A DNA stretch of 64,000 nucleotides, taken from UBA2279 sp041595875. Lineage in GTDB: Bacteria; Actinomycetota; Coriobacteriia; Anaerosomatales; Anaerosomataceae. The notes under the pieces are model-generated. The model was not told the origin of the DNA, searched no databases, and saw nothing but the letters and a program-made list of their open reading frames with translations. Where the stretch lies: NCBI GenBank assembly GCA_041595875.1, contig JBFHJN010000005.1, positions 8,171 through 72,170 of the forward strand. Reading direction: 5' to 3'. The position numbers and the translations under genes are program-made. Position 1 is the first letter of the stretch. The number at the start of each line of letters is the position of its first letter. Shown one piece after another: positions 1 through 8,940 of this stretch.

Positions 1-901
1 TCACGTCGATAGCGGTTAGCGCTTCGGTCTTGTCGATCACGATATGCCCGCCACTGGGAAGCGACACTTCGCGCTTCATCGCACGGTCCACCTGTTCATA
101 CAGACCGTACTGCTCGAACAACGGCACCCTGTCTTTATGCAACGAAACCCGGCGGACCAGTTTCGGAGAGGTCTTCTTCAAAAACGAGACGACCTTCTCG
201 TAAAGGCGCTTGTCGTCGATCACCAGCTTCTTGTAGTCCTCCGAGAACGCGTCGCGCACCATCCGCAGCGCAAGGTCCATCTCGGTATAGACCACCTCGG
301 GCGCGAGGCCTTCCCGGGACTGATGCTGGACGCGTTTCCACAGCCGCAACAGGAACTCTATGTCGCTTTCCAGCTCCTTGTCCGCCGATCCCGCGGCAGC
401 GGTCCTGACGATGACCCCCAGACCCTCAGGCACAAGCGGGGCGATGATGTCGTGCAGGCGGTCGCGTTCCTCCTCGGGCAGCTTTCTCGACACTCCTACA
501 AACGGCGAGAAAGGCATCAGGACGATGAATCGCCCGGGAAGCGTCACCTCGGTGGTGACCCGCGCGCCCTTTGTGCCCATGGGGTCTTTGAGCACCTGGA
601 CCATGATCTGCTGACCCGGTCGCAAGAGCTGCTGGATGTCACGCCGCGGAACGTCTTTGACGTCCTCGGGCGAGACCACTTCGTCCACGTACAGGAATGC
701 GTTCTTCTCAAGCCCGATATCCACGAACGCGGCCTGCATACCCGGCAAGACATCCCGCACTTTGCCAAGATAGACATTGCCGACGACGCTTCGCTTCGGG
801 CGCTCGATGTACAGCTCGACCAGCTTGTGTTCTTCGATGAACGCAACCCGTGTCTCGTGTGAGTCGTGCGAGATAAGCATCTCGCGTGCTATGTCGCCCA
901 T
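1..901 (-). CDS. rng: Ribonuclease G/E family protein (3' end outside window)
   Basis: Endoribonuclease of the RNase G/E family, which acts in rRNA maturation and mRNA turnover. The 300 codons present begin MGDIAREMLISHDSHETRVA and continue with an S1-like region (VGNVYLGKVRDVLPGMQAAF, then VDIGLEKNAFLYVDE) that is typical of the family. The catalytic domain is only partly present because the frame is still open at the window edge. The ATG at 901 is chosen because it gives the standard family N-terminus. It lies 31 bp after the stop of the radical SAM-linked gene and is the last gene here of the operon that starts at mreB. Seen: the S1 motif and open frame. Known: the family function. Choosing RNase G over RNase E is inference. 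Confidence 0.9.
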   Translation of the reverse strand, partial: MGDIAREMLISHDSHETRVAFIEEHKLVELYIERPKRSVVGNVYLGKVRDVLPGMQAAFVDIGLEKNAFLYVDEVVSPEDVKDVPRRDIQQLLRPGQQIMVQVLKDPMGTKGARVTTEVTLPGRFIVLMPFSPFVGVSRKLPEEERDRLHDIIAPLVPEGLGVIVRTAAAGSADKELESDIEFLLRLWKRVQHQSREGLAPEVVYTEMDLALRMVRDAFSEDYKKLVIDDKRLYEKVVSFLKKTSPKLVRRVSLHKDRVPLFEQYGLYEQVDRAMKREVSLPSGGHIVIDKTEALTAIDV

Positions 902-932
902 CTTCTACAGACCACCATCACAACAGCGAGCG

Positions 933-1601
933 CTACGCGTCTTCCTCTTCGGCCAAACGCGTGCGCGTAACGGAAAGAACCGAACCGCCGGTTCCGGACC
1001 GCTGGAACGCTGCCATGACAAGGGACTCCGGGCGTAATGAGCCTCGATCACCCATGCGCGTCGTGACCTCCACGACGGTCTGCCCGTTCGATGTTCTCAC
1101 CTTCGGCTCCTTCGGGAGCGTGCTGGCAAGATCAAAAACCTTCTGCTTCCCCTTGTGCTCGACAACGAGCTCACCAGCCTTGACCAACGCGTCGAGAGAA
1201 CCTTGCTGGTCCTCTACCGAGACACCTCCTACAGTCACGACGTCATACGTTGCTATCGTCAGCGACGCCGCCAGTGACGGCGCGCGGAGTGCCACATAAC
1301 AAGCATCCAGGGGCGCAACGTCTACCGAGGATGACGATCTGAGCCTCTCAAGCGCCTCGCCTGCGGGAACATACTCCCGGAGCCATACATCGAAGCGCTC
1401 ACATGTACTGCCGGTCCCTACCGGCAACGCGGGCCCGAAAGCGACCTTCATCTTAGGATTGAACCCCTGAGTCACAGCATACGGCAAACCCGCCCGTCGT
1501 GCAGCGCGTTCACACGCGGTAGTGAGCTCCAAGTGAGACAGGAACCGCAATCTGCCCGCTTTGGGGTAGGTTATGCGCAGCCGGAACAGTCCCTCACTCA
1601 C
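933..1601 (-). CDS. Radical SAM-linked protein (TIGR03936/DUF2344)
   Basis: 222-residue protein of the family that accompanies the TIGR03960 radical SAM proteins. Its biochemical role is unknown to me; an RNA or ribosome role is suggested only by the recurrent neighbours RNase G, L21 and L27. Diagnostic N-terminal segments are LRITYPKAGRLRFLSHLEL and the motif GFNPKMKVAFGPALPVG. I chose the GTG at 1601, giving (M)SEGLFRL, because it overlaps the TGA of the upstream radical SAM gene by 8 bp and follows a GGTGG sequence. A longer frame opening at 1775 would add a low-complexity N-terminus without family similarity. It is translationally coupled between the radical SAM gene and rng. Confidence 0.85.
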   Translation of the reverse strand: MSEGLFRLRITYPKAGRLRFLSHLELTTACERAARRAGLPYAVTQGFNPKMKVAFGPALPVGTGSTCERFDVWLREYVPAGEALERLRSSSSVDVAPLDACYVALRAPSLAASLTIATYDVVTVGGVSVEDQQGSLDALVKAGELVVEHKGKQKVFDLASTLPKEPKVRTSNGQTVVEVTTRMGDRGSLRPESLVMAAFQRSGTGGSVLSVTRTRLAEEEDA

Positions 1602-3435
1602 GGGACTCACCACCCAAGATGACATCGACGCCGAGCGTGGGACACACGCCGCACCCTGTGCACTCGTCAAACGTGCAATCAGGCGTTGTGATCGCCTCAC
1701 TCGCGCGCTCACGCTCGATGCGCAGGAACTCCGAGGACAATCCGGTCTGGATATGGTCCCACGGCAGCTTCTCATCGAACTCGCGTACGCGTGAAGCGAT
1801 GCTCAACGGATCGACTCCGCAGGCGTCGAACGCTTCTCGCCATCTGCCGAGAGAGAACTCCTCGGTCCAGGCGTCGTAGCAGGCGCCCGCACGCCATGCA
1901 TGCTCGATGACATCGGCGATCTCTCGCCCGCCTCTGGCCATGACGCCCTCAAGAAACGACACCTCGGGGTCATGCCAGGACAGGTCGACGCCCCGCTTGG
2001 GCATACTGTCGCGCAGCACCGACTGGCGTCTGCGCACCTCATCCAGCGTGATCTGCGCATCCCACTGGAACGGAGTGTGCGCCTTGGGGACGAAGGTAGC
2101 CACTGATACGCCTATGCGGATCCCGCCACGCTGTGCCGGCGGTACCGACTCCTTTGCGGCCTCCTGGACCTTGCGTACAAGCGCACTGATTCCCTCGATG
2201 TCGGCGTCCGTCTCGGTGGGAAGCCCGATCATGAAGTAGAGCTTGATGCGATGCCAGCCTGCCGAGAAGGCCTTCCGGACCGTGCCCAGCAAGTCCTCCT
2301 CGGTCACGTTCTTGTTGATGACGTCACGCATCCGCTGTGTGCCGGCTTCCGGAGCGAAGGTGAGCCCCGTCTTGCGACCTCCACCCAGCAGCCGTGCGAT
2401 CTCCACAGAGAACGCGTCCACTCGCAACGACGGCAGCGAGACCGTCACGCCCGTCCCTTCCAGCCGTCGGGAGAGCCTGCGCAGCACCTCTTCGAGCTGA
2501 GAGTGGTCCGCGCTGGAGAGCGACGTGAGCGAGACCTCCTCATGACCGGTGCACTCCAGACCCGCAAGCACGTCCCGGACGATGGTGTCTGCGGTACGCT
2601 CACGCACAGGACGATAGACCATGCCGGCCTGACAGAAGCGACAACCGCGAGAGCAGCCCCGCAAGACCTCCACGGTCACGCGGTCATGCACCACGTCCAT
2701 GAACGGCACCACGGGGCATACCGGCGACCTGACCATCCCGAGGTCGTCCAGCAGCCGCTTGGTCACCCGGGCGGGTGCCGTGCCCAGAGAAACGGCCGAT
2801 CCTGAATCAGTCGAGTACAACGAGGGGACGTAGACTCCCTCGACTCTTGCAAGCGCCGAGAGGATCTCATCACGCGATGCTCCTGATGCCTTCGCAGCAC
2901 GATGCACCGAGACGATCTGCCCGACGGCATGCTCGCCGTCACCGATCAGGATCGCATCGAAGAACGCCGCGACCGGTTCGGGATTGTAGGCACAAGGGCC
3001 GCCGCCGATGACAAGCGGATCTGAGGCAGTCCTGTCGGCAGCGCGCAACGGGATACGTGAAAGATCGAGGATCTCGAGGATGTTGGAGTAGGTCAACTCA
3101 TAGGGCAACGTGATGCCCACAAGGTCCATCTCGGACAGGGGGCTACATGACTCCAGCGTGAACAGCGGGACATCGTTGTGGCGCATCTGCTCGGCCATGT
3201 CTCGCCATGGCAGGAATGCCCGCTCCGGCGCCACTCCGGGGATAGCCGCAAGGCACTGATAGAGGATCCCTATGGCCTGATTGGCCATGCCCAGTTCATA
3301 TGCATCCGGATAGACAAGAGCGGCATGGTACTCCGCATCATCTATGTGCAGTGCTCCCCACTCGCGGTCGATGTAGCGCGCGGGGCGTTCGACCGATGCC
3401 AGCAACGGCTCGATCCGTGGCCACAGATCACTCAA
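1594..3435 (-). CDS. Radical SAM protein, TIGR03960 family
   Basis: 613-residue uncharacterised radical SAM enzyme. The first ~200 residues form a B12-binding-like Rossmann region (YPDAYELGMANQAIGILYQ). The radical SAM CxxxCxxC motif follows in RGCSRGCRFCQAGM, then the AdoMet barrel (LTFAPEAGTQRMRDVINKN). A Cys-rich C-terminus (CTFDECTGCGVCPTLG) could carry an extra cluster. The start is taken as the TTG at 3435, which overlaps the stop of the preceding DUF697 gene by 8 bp; an in-frame ATG at 3504 would lie deep inside that gene and add a low-complexity peptide. It is translationally coupled to the next gene, its usual partner. Substrate unknown. Confidence 0.85.
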   Translation of the reverse strand: MSDLWPRIEPLLASVERPARYIDREWGALHIDDAEYHAALVYPDAYELGMANQAIGILYQCLAAIPGVAPERAFLPWRDMAEQMRHNDVPLFTLESCSPLSEMDLVGITLPYELTYSNILEILDLSRIPLRAADRTASDPLVIGGGPCAYNPEPVAAFFDAILIGDGEHAVGQIVSVHRAAKASGASRDEILSALARVEGVYVPSLYSTDSGSAVSLGTAPARVTKRLLDDLGMVRSPVCPVVPFMDVVHDRVTVEVLRGCSRGCRFCQAGMVYRPVRERTADTIVRDVLAGLECTGHEEVSLTSLSSADHSQLEEVLRRLSRRLEGTGVTVSLPSLRVDAFSVEIARLLGGGRKTGLTFAPEAGTQRMRDVINKNVTEEDLLGTVRKAFSAGWHRIKLYFMIGLPTETDADIEGISALVRKVQEAAKESVPPAQRGGIRIGVSVATFVPKAHTPFQWDAQITLDEVRRRQSVLRDSMPKRGVDLSWHDPEVSFLEGVMARGGREIADVIEHAWRAGACYDAWTEEFSLGRWREAFDACGVDPLSIASRVREFDEKLPWDHIQTGLSSEFLRIERERASEAITTPDCTFDECTGCGVCPTLGVDVILGGESRE

Positions 3436-4393
3436 GGGAGTTCTCCGTCTCGACCACGACCACCCCGGGCTCCGGCTGGACCTCGACAGCACCGGGCAGC
3501 TCACCGGGGCCCTGGTGTCCGGGCAAGTGCTCTACAGCCCGTTCTTTCAGCTTGGAGGCCACCTGCATCATGTCAGCGCCCTCGTCGAAGTACGCGACTG
3601 CGGCCTTGCCCATAGCCATGGTCCCTGCATAGCCGATGCCACCCTTTACCGCCCAGCCCATGACAGGGACAGCAGTGAGCATCTGACGCGCAACCGCACG
3701 CAACGTGAACCCGCCGCCGACGATGACTGCAAGCTCCTTGATGCGGTCGGCGCCGAGCTTCTCGCCGTATGCGGCAGCGATCTGCAGCAACATCTTGGCC
3801 TGGTTCGCCGTCATGATCGGCATGTCGGCACCCGGGAATATCGCGACCGCGCCGACAAGGCCGTTCTGCCACGCGGTCGTCTTGACGGCCTCATCGGCCA
3901 CCGCACGACGCATGAACGGGAAGTTGTGCGCCAGCGCCAGCCTCTTGGACGCGAGGGTCTCGGCAAGCCACGCCCCGAGTTCCTCGACGCTTTGGGCAGC
4001 GGTCGGCCTGACCACAAGGTCACCAAGCGGCTGCAGCAGAAGATCCGCCAGCCGGTCGCCGTATTCCTCCTCGCCCATCCCTAGAACCGCGACAGGCGTG
4101 TTGGTTTTGCGAAGCATGGTGATGGTATCGATAAGGCCCGTGCCGGTACCCGCCACCAATACGGCGGCATCCATTCCGGCCTTCAGATCCAATGCCTTGC
4201 CCTGCTCGACGACCTCGACCTGCAGCGTCGCTCCGCTGGTACGCGGCCGAAGCTGTGCACGCAACTCATCGATCAGCGCATCGGGAGCATCCAACTCGAT
4301 GAACACCGCGATACCGACCGGCAGTCCCCGATCTTGATCGAGGCGCTTGCCTGCCTTCAGCAGGTCTCTCACATCAACAGGCAGTCTCGCCAT
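3428..4393 (-). CDS. DUF697 (YcjF-like) domain membrane protein
   Basis: 321-residue protein. The N-terminal half resembles a GTPase-like alpha/beta fold (AAVLVAGTGTGLIDTITMLRK, followed by VAVLGMG), but I see no complete P-loop. The C-terminal half is a DUF697-type region with hydrophobic helices (FTLRAVARQMLTAVPVMGWA and GIGYAGTMAMGKAAVAYF) that probably insert in or lie on the membrane. The tail is acidic and Val-rich. The gene sits between rodA (29 bp away) and the radical SAM gene in the cell-shape operon, so a role in the envelope or in stress is plausible but unproven. ATG at 4393. Confidence 0.7.
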   Translation of the reverse strand: MARLPVDVRDLLKAGKRLDQDRGLPVGIAVFIELDAPDALIDELRAQLRPRTSGATLQVEVVEQGKALDLKAGMDAAVLVAGTGTGLIDTITMLRKTNTPVAVLGMGEEEYGDRLADLLLQPLGDLVVRPTAAQSVEELGAWLAETLASKRLALAHNFPFMRRAVADEAVKTTAWQNGLVGAVAIFPGADMPIMTANQAKMLLQIAAAYGEKLGADRIKELAVIVGGGFTLRAVARQMLTAVPVMGWAVKGGIGYAGTMAMGKAAVAYFDEGADMMQVASKLKERAVEHLPGHQGPGELPGAVEVQPEPGVVVVETENSLE

Positions 4394-4422
4394 GTCATAT
4401 CATCCCCTCTTAGGCAGACGGA

Positions 4423-5565
4423 TCAGGTTCCGTAGCGGCGGGACCATACTGACAAGAGCATGCCCACCGCACCCAGGTTAGTGACCATCGCAGAGCTCCC
4501 GAAGCTCATGAACGGCAACGGGATGCCGGTGATCGGCATCATGCCGATCGTCATGCCAATGTTCTCCAGTATCTGGAACGACCACATACTGATGATACCC
4601 GCACAGATGAGTGCTCCATACAAGTCGCGTGAAGATGTTGAGATCGCCAGAGCGCTGATGAGCAACGCCAGATACAGACCCAGAAGCAGCACCGCACCGG
4701 TGAAGCCGAGTTCCTCCCCTAGCACCGCGAATATGAAGTCGGTATGACGCTCGGGCAGGAAGTTGAGATTGGACTGTGTTCCTGCGGCAAGTCCCTTACC
4801 GGAAACGCCACCTGAACCCACAGCGATCTTGGACTGAGCGAGGTTGTAGCCGGCCCCTTGGGGGTCGCGAGTGTTGTCGATGAACACCAGCAGCCGGTCC
4901 TTCTGGTAATCCTTGAGCGCGACATCCTCGCCGGCCATGTTGTCCAGGGCGGTATCGAGCAACAGGATACCCCCGACGGCGACAACGGCCGCCAGACCGA
5001 AGATCAGGAACCATCTCCCCTTCATACCGCCCACAAGAAGCATACCTGCGGCGATAGCGACGAAGACGAGGCCGGTACCGAGGTCCGGCTGCATCAAGAT
5101 GAGGACGAGCGCCAGACCCATATAGGAGATGACACGCAAGACGTCCCGTGGTTTGTCGATACGGCCCTTGTACTCGGAGACCACCGCAGCCATGACCGCG
5201 ATGAAGATGAGCTTCGCGGGCTCAGACGGCTGGAACAGACGGACTCCGAACAGCTGCAGCCAGGACGTCGCGCCACCTGCCTCATATCCCAGACCAGGGA
5301 TACGTGGACTGATGAGCAGGATGCAGAGCCCCACAAGCAAGGGTCCCATCCAATGCTTCAGAACCTTGTAGTCGAGCGCCCAGGCCACTACCAGGGGCAC
5401 GAGGCCGACAGCGATTCCCACGAGCTGACGGGTCAGCATTCCGCTGCCCATGCCTGTGGTCGCCGAAGAGACCATGACAGATCCATAGATCAGCAGCGCG
5501 ACCGTCCAGATCACCAGCGGCAGGTTCACCGCGTTTCGGAAACGTGTATATGGGGTCTTGTCCAC
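4423..5565 (-). CDS. rodA: Rod-shape SEDS peptidoglycan polymerase RodA
   Basis: 380-residue SEDS-family glycosyltransferase that polymerises glycan strands from lipid II with its partner PBP2 during lateral wall growth. About ten hydrophobic segments are visible. Family signatures include FQPSEPAKLIFI, the loop RHTDFIFAVLGEELGF with the conserved Asp, and the C-terminal GMMPITGIPLPFMSFGSSAM. Length matches RodA. It lies 2 bp downstream of the PBP2 gene, the classical pairing, and RodA rather than FtsW is supported by the mre neighbours. ATG at 5565. Confidence 0.93.
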   Translation of the reverse strand: MDKTPYTRFRNAVNLPLVIWTVALLIYGSVMVSSATTGMGSGMLTRQLVGIAVGLVPLVVAWALDYKVLKHWMGPLLVGLCILLISPRIPGLGYEAGGATSWLQLFGVRLFQPSEPAKLIFIAVMAAVVSEYKGRIDKPRDVLRVISYMGLALVLILMQPDLGTGLVFVAIAAGMLLVGGMKGRWFLIFGLAAVVAVGGILLLDTALDNMAGEDVALKDYQKDRLLVFIDNTRDPQGAGYNLAQSKIAVGSGGVSGKGLAAGTQSNLNFLPERHTDFIFAVLGEELGFTGAVLLLGLYLALLISALAISTSSRDLYGALICAGIISMWSFQILENIGMTIGMMPITGIPLPFMSFGSSAMVTNLGAVGMLLSVWSRRYGT

Positions 5566-5567
5566 TA

Positions 5568-7490
5568 CTACCTCGACTCATCCACGGTATGGACCTGCTC
5601 GATCTCCAGCCCGAACAGCTGAGAGAGGATCTGGCGTGCCGCCGGACCCGCCACGGAGCCGCCGTGACCACCCTGCTCCACGATCACAGCCACGGCGTAC
5701 TTCGGGTCCTCTGCCGGAGCATACGCAGCGAACCAGGCGTAGTCGTCTTTGTTGGCCACCTGGGCCGTGCCCGTCTTACCCGCGACAGTGATGTCGAATC
5801 CCCGGAAGACACCCAGACCCGTCCCCTCGGTGGTGACGTCAACCAGGGCCCGGTGCATGACCGCGAGGCTTGACTCGGACACACCGGTCTCATAGGCAAC
5901 GGTAGGCTCGTACACAGTGGACTCCTCACCGACTCCGGGGAGCACCTCGAGCATCACATGCGGCGTCATGACCGTGCCGCCGTTGCCGATCGCTCCATAT
6001 ACCGAGGCGATCTGCAGTGGCGAGGTCAGCAAGTCGCCCTGGCCGATGGCCATGTTGACGGTATCGCCGGGCAGCCACATCTGGTACTCGGGGTAGTCCT
6101 CGTTGAAATCAGCCTTCCACTCCGCGTCAGGGACGCGCCCTTTGACCTCACCCGGAAGATCGATCCCGAGCTTCGAGCCCAGACCGAAGCTGCGCGCCAT
6201 CGCCTGCAGCTCCTCTTCTTTGCGCTTGTAGAACTCATAGCCGATCTCGTAGAAGACGACGTCGCAGGACTGCTCGATGCCGGACCTGAACGATATCGTG
6301 CCGTGCCCGGAATGGTTCCAGCACCATTTCGGCCACTGCTCGCCCATCTCGGTCCATTTGCCGGAACACGTGTACGTCTTGTTCTCGTAGGTGACGTCGG
6401 CCTCAAGACCGGCAAGCCCCGTGATCGCCTTGAAAGTCGATGCAGGAGGATAGGCCGACATGATCGCCCGGTTGGTAAGGGGATACTCGCTGGCCTCGTC
6501 GGTGAGATCTTCCCACTGATCTGTGGATATGGAGCCTAGGAAGATCGAAGGATCGTATGTGGGGGCGCTGGCCATGGCGATGACCTCACCGGTAGTGAGA
6601 TCCAAGACGACCGCAGCACCGGCCTTTGCGTCATCAAAATCCTGACTGTGAGCCTCGGCGATGGCATCGACAAGCGCCTTCTCCGCTACACGCTGGACCT
6701 CGATGTCCAGGGTGAGCTTTATGTCCCGGCCCGGAACCGCCGCCTGTTCGCTCACGACGCTCTGAGCCTTGCCGGAGGCGTTGACCTCGATCCGACGCCA
6801 GCCCTTATCGCCCTGCAAGACATTCTCGTACTGAGCCTCGACGCCGGTCTTGCCCACGATGTCGCCAAGCTCATAGCCCGCAGACGAATCGCTCTCGGTG
6901 AACTCCTTGTCGGATATCTCGCCCGTATACCCCAACAGGTGAGCGGCCAGATCGCCCTGCGGATACTCGCGAACCGCGATCTCATCGACTTCAACGGCCG
7001 GGAACTCGGTTTGCCTCTCGGCAAGCTGAGAGACCACGTCGATGGGCACGTCCACAGCGACGACCCTGGAGCGTAGCGCCTCCACGCGGGTATCCGAGAC
7101 TTTCTCCCACACCTCGGAGGCGGTCATGCCAAGAAGGTCGGCGAGAGGACCGAAACGCTCCTCGATCTCGCTCTTGGTGGGGTCATCGGCAGTATCGGAG
7201 TTCTGCGAGCGGATCAGGAGCAGCCTGACAGTGTCTTCTGAAGGATCGACGCTCACAGCGAGCGCGGCCCGGTTGGTCACGAGCGCAACGCCGTTGCGGT
7301 CGTAGATCTCACCGCGCGGTGCGTCTATGGATATCTCGCGGACGCGGTTGTTCTCGGCCTTGGCGGCATACGCGTCACCCTGCAAGACCTGCATCGTCCA
7401 CAAACGTACGAACAACGAGGCGAGCATGATGACGACGATTATGCCGAGAGCCGCGAAACGCGACTTGAGTTCTTGGCGATAGGTACTCAT
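5568..7490 (-). CDS. mrdA: Penicillin-binding protein 2 (class B transpeptidase)
   Basis: 640-residue class B PBP that cross-links peptidoglycan for elongation, paired with RodA. It has one N-terminal membrane anchor (residues ~14-33), a PBP dimerisation domain (RGEIYDRNGVALVTN), and a transpeptidase domain with the catalytic motifs SxxK (S351-T-F-K354 in PPASTFKA), SxN as SCD near residue 408, and KTG in VAGKTGTAQV near residue 580. The second motif has Asp instead of Asn, which is common among PBP2 proteins. Located between mreD and rodA; ATG at 7490. Confidence 0.93.
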   Translation of the reverse strand: MSTYRQELKSRFAALGIIVVIMLASLFVRLWTMQVLQGDAYAAKAENNRVREISIDAPRGEIYDRNGVALVTNRAALAVSVDPSEDTVRLLLIRSQNSDTADDPTKSEIEERFGPLADLLGMTASEVWEKVSDTRVEALRSRVVAVDVPIDVVSQLAERQTEFPAVEVDEIAVREYPQGDLAAHLLGYTGEISDKEFTESDSSAGYELGDIVGKTGVEAQYENVLQGDKGWRRIEVNASGKAQSVVSEQAAVPGRDIKLTLDIEVQRVAEKALVDAIAEAHSQDFDDAKAGAAVVLDLTTGEVIAMASAPTYDPSIFLGSISTDQWEDLTDEASEYPLTNRAIMSAYPPASTFKAITGLAGLEADVTYENKTYTCSGKWTEMGEQWPKWCWNHSGHGTISFRSGIEQSCDVVFYEIGYEFYKRKEEELQAMARSFGLGSKLGIDLPGEVKGRVPDAEWKADFNEDYPEYQMWLPGDTVNMAIGQGDLLTSPLQIASVYGAIGNGGTVMTPHVMLEVLPGVGEESTVYEPTVAYETGVSESSLAVMHRALVDVTTEGTGLGVFRGFDITVAGKTGTAQVANKDDYAWFAAYAPAEDPKYAVAVIVEQGGHGGSVAGPAARQILSQLFGLEIEQVHTVDESR

Positions 7491-7548
7491 ACAGAGAGAC
7501 TCCCGGGGGCAGACATCCCCTGACGGTCACCGACAGGCCGGCGACCTA

Positions 7549-8061
7549 TCATGCTAACCGACGGAACGACTTCATGGACTGGTCAGACCGCAAGAAGCGC
7601 GCCAACCAGGGGTAGAGCAACAGAGCCAGCACGGTGTTGTAGATGCCTCTGGGAAGCACCACGGTCCACAGCGAACGCCAGAACTCGGGAGCCGACCCGA
7701 TCACCTGCAATACGATGAGATAGGACAGCTCGGCCAGCACACCGGCCACGATCGCAACGGTGAACGGCATCAGCCAGCCCTCGGCAAAGAGGTTCTCCTG
7801 GAGCAGGCCGGCGAGGTATCCGACAATCACGAGGACCAGAGCCCATGCTCCCACAGGCGACGTACCGAGTAGATCAAGCATCAGCCCGGCCGCAAAGCCC
7901 GAGACGGCACCCGCCTGCGGGCCCTCCACGATGGCAAGGGTGATGACCACCAGGACCGGGAAGCTTGGAACAGCGCCGAACAGCGCCAGATGAGGCGCGA
8001 GCATCACCTGAGCGATAAGGGCGGCGAGAATGGCGCCGGCTGTGATCCAGAATCGTCTCAT
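7549..8061 (-). CDS. mreD: Rod shape-determining protein MreD
   Basis: 170-residue polytopic inner-membrane protein with about five hydrophobic helices and the MreD-like segment LGTSPVGAWALVLVIVGYLAGLLQE. It links MreC and MreB to the RodA-PBP2 synthase. Its ATG overlaps the mreC stop by 4 bp (ATGA), so translation is coupled. Length and order (mreB-C-D-mrdA-rodA) match the family. MreD is poorly conserved, so the call relies partly on synteny. Confidence 0.85.
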   Translation of the reverse strand: MRRFWITAGAILAALIAQVMLAPHLALFGAVPSFPVLVVITLAIVEGPQAGAVSGFAAGLMLDLLGTSPVGAWALVLVIVGYLAGLLQENLFAEGWLMPFTVAIVAGVLAELSYLIVLQVIGSAPEFWRSLWTVVLPRGIYNTVLALLLYPWLARFLRSDQSMKSFRRLA

Positions 8062-8921
8062 TCGACACTCCCCTCATCGACGTCGGTGTCCAGTACCGCG
8101 CCCACCAGCACGAGCACTTCTTCGACCTGCGCGATCGGAACACGCGACGTCACCGTGATGCGCGGGAAAAGCTCTCCTCGGCGCTCCTCGACAGACGTCA
8201 CATCTCCGATCACAAGACCTTGCGGGTAGACGCCGCCCAGCCCGGAGGTCAGGATCACATCTCCCTGGACAGGCTTCTCCTCGGAAGATACGAACTCAAG
8301 CGTCAAACCGCCTTCGATAGACCCCTCAACGACCCCGGGGACGCGTGTCGACTGGATCAGAGCAGCTACGCCGCTCCGCTGGTCCGTGATCAGAACCACC
8401 TTGGCCGAGTTCTTCGACACCTCGAGCACCTGGCCGACAAGCCCCTGCGCGGCAAGCACCGGCATCCCGGGTTCGACGCCATCAGCAGAGCCCCGGTCGA
8501 TGGTGATGACGCCTTCCCATGAACTCGTGGGACGACCGATGATACGGGCGCCCAGTGTGGTGAGCTTGCGCTCCTCGGCAAACGCGACCAATTCACGGAG
8601 CCGCTCGTTCTCCTGACGCGCCTCCTCCAATTCGGCCAACCGCGCAAGCAGCTCATCGTTCTGAGCCTCGAGCGACTCGAGATCCTCTCTGGATATCGAA
8701 AGATCAGAGAACCACGAGCCGACCGCGGTGAAGGGCGAGACTATGGCGTTTCCCGCACGCTCGAACGGGGCAGTGACCTCAAGCATCCCCGAGCGCAGCT
8801 TGTGGATGGGCCCGCTGTCGCCCTCGCGAAAATAGACCGTCACCAATGCCAGGGACACGATGATAAGCATTATGAGCAGCAACGGGTTGCCGCGTTTTGG
8901 ATCCTCCAGAGTGACCTTCAT
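8058..8921 (-). CDS. mreC: Rod shape-determining protein MreC
   Basis: 287-residue periplasm-facing scaffold protein of the elongasome. A single N-terminal membrane helix (NPLLLIMLIIVSLALVTVYF) is followed by a coiled coil of about 40 residues rich in Glu and Leu (LEAQNDELLARLAELEEARQ), then the beta-barrel MreC domain with VITIDRGSADGVEPGMPVLA and GLVGQV. The ATG at 8921 is chosen because it places the membrane helix near the N-terminus. A longer frame to 9059 would run back into mreB. Confidence 0.92.
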   Translation of the reverse strand: MKVTLEDPKRGNPLLLIMLIIVSLALVTVYFREGDSGPIHKLRSGMLEVTAPFERAGNAIVSPFTAVGSWFSDLSISREDLESLEAQNDELLARLAELEEARQENERLRELVAFAEERKLTTLGARIIGRPTSSWEGVITIDRGSADGVEPGMPVLAAQGLVGQVLEVSKNSAKVVLITDQRSGVAALIQSTRVPGVVEGSIEGGLTLEFVSSEEKPVQGDVILTSGLGGVYPQGLVIGDVTSVEERRGELFPRITVTSRVPIAQVEEVLVLVGAVLDTDVDEGSVE

Positions 8922-8940
8922 CGCATCCAAGCCTCCCGGT

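Noticed and set aside
44..862. 272-codon plus-strand frame at the window start
   Set aside because: The minus strand encodes a clear RNase G N-terminal S1 region over the same bases.
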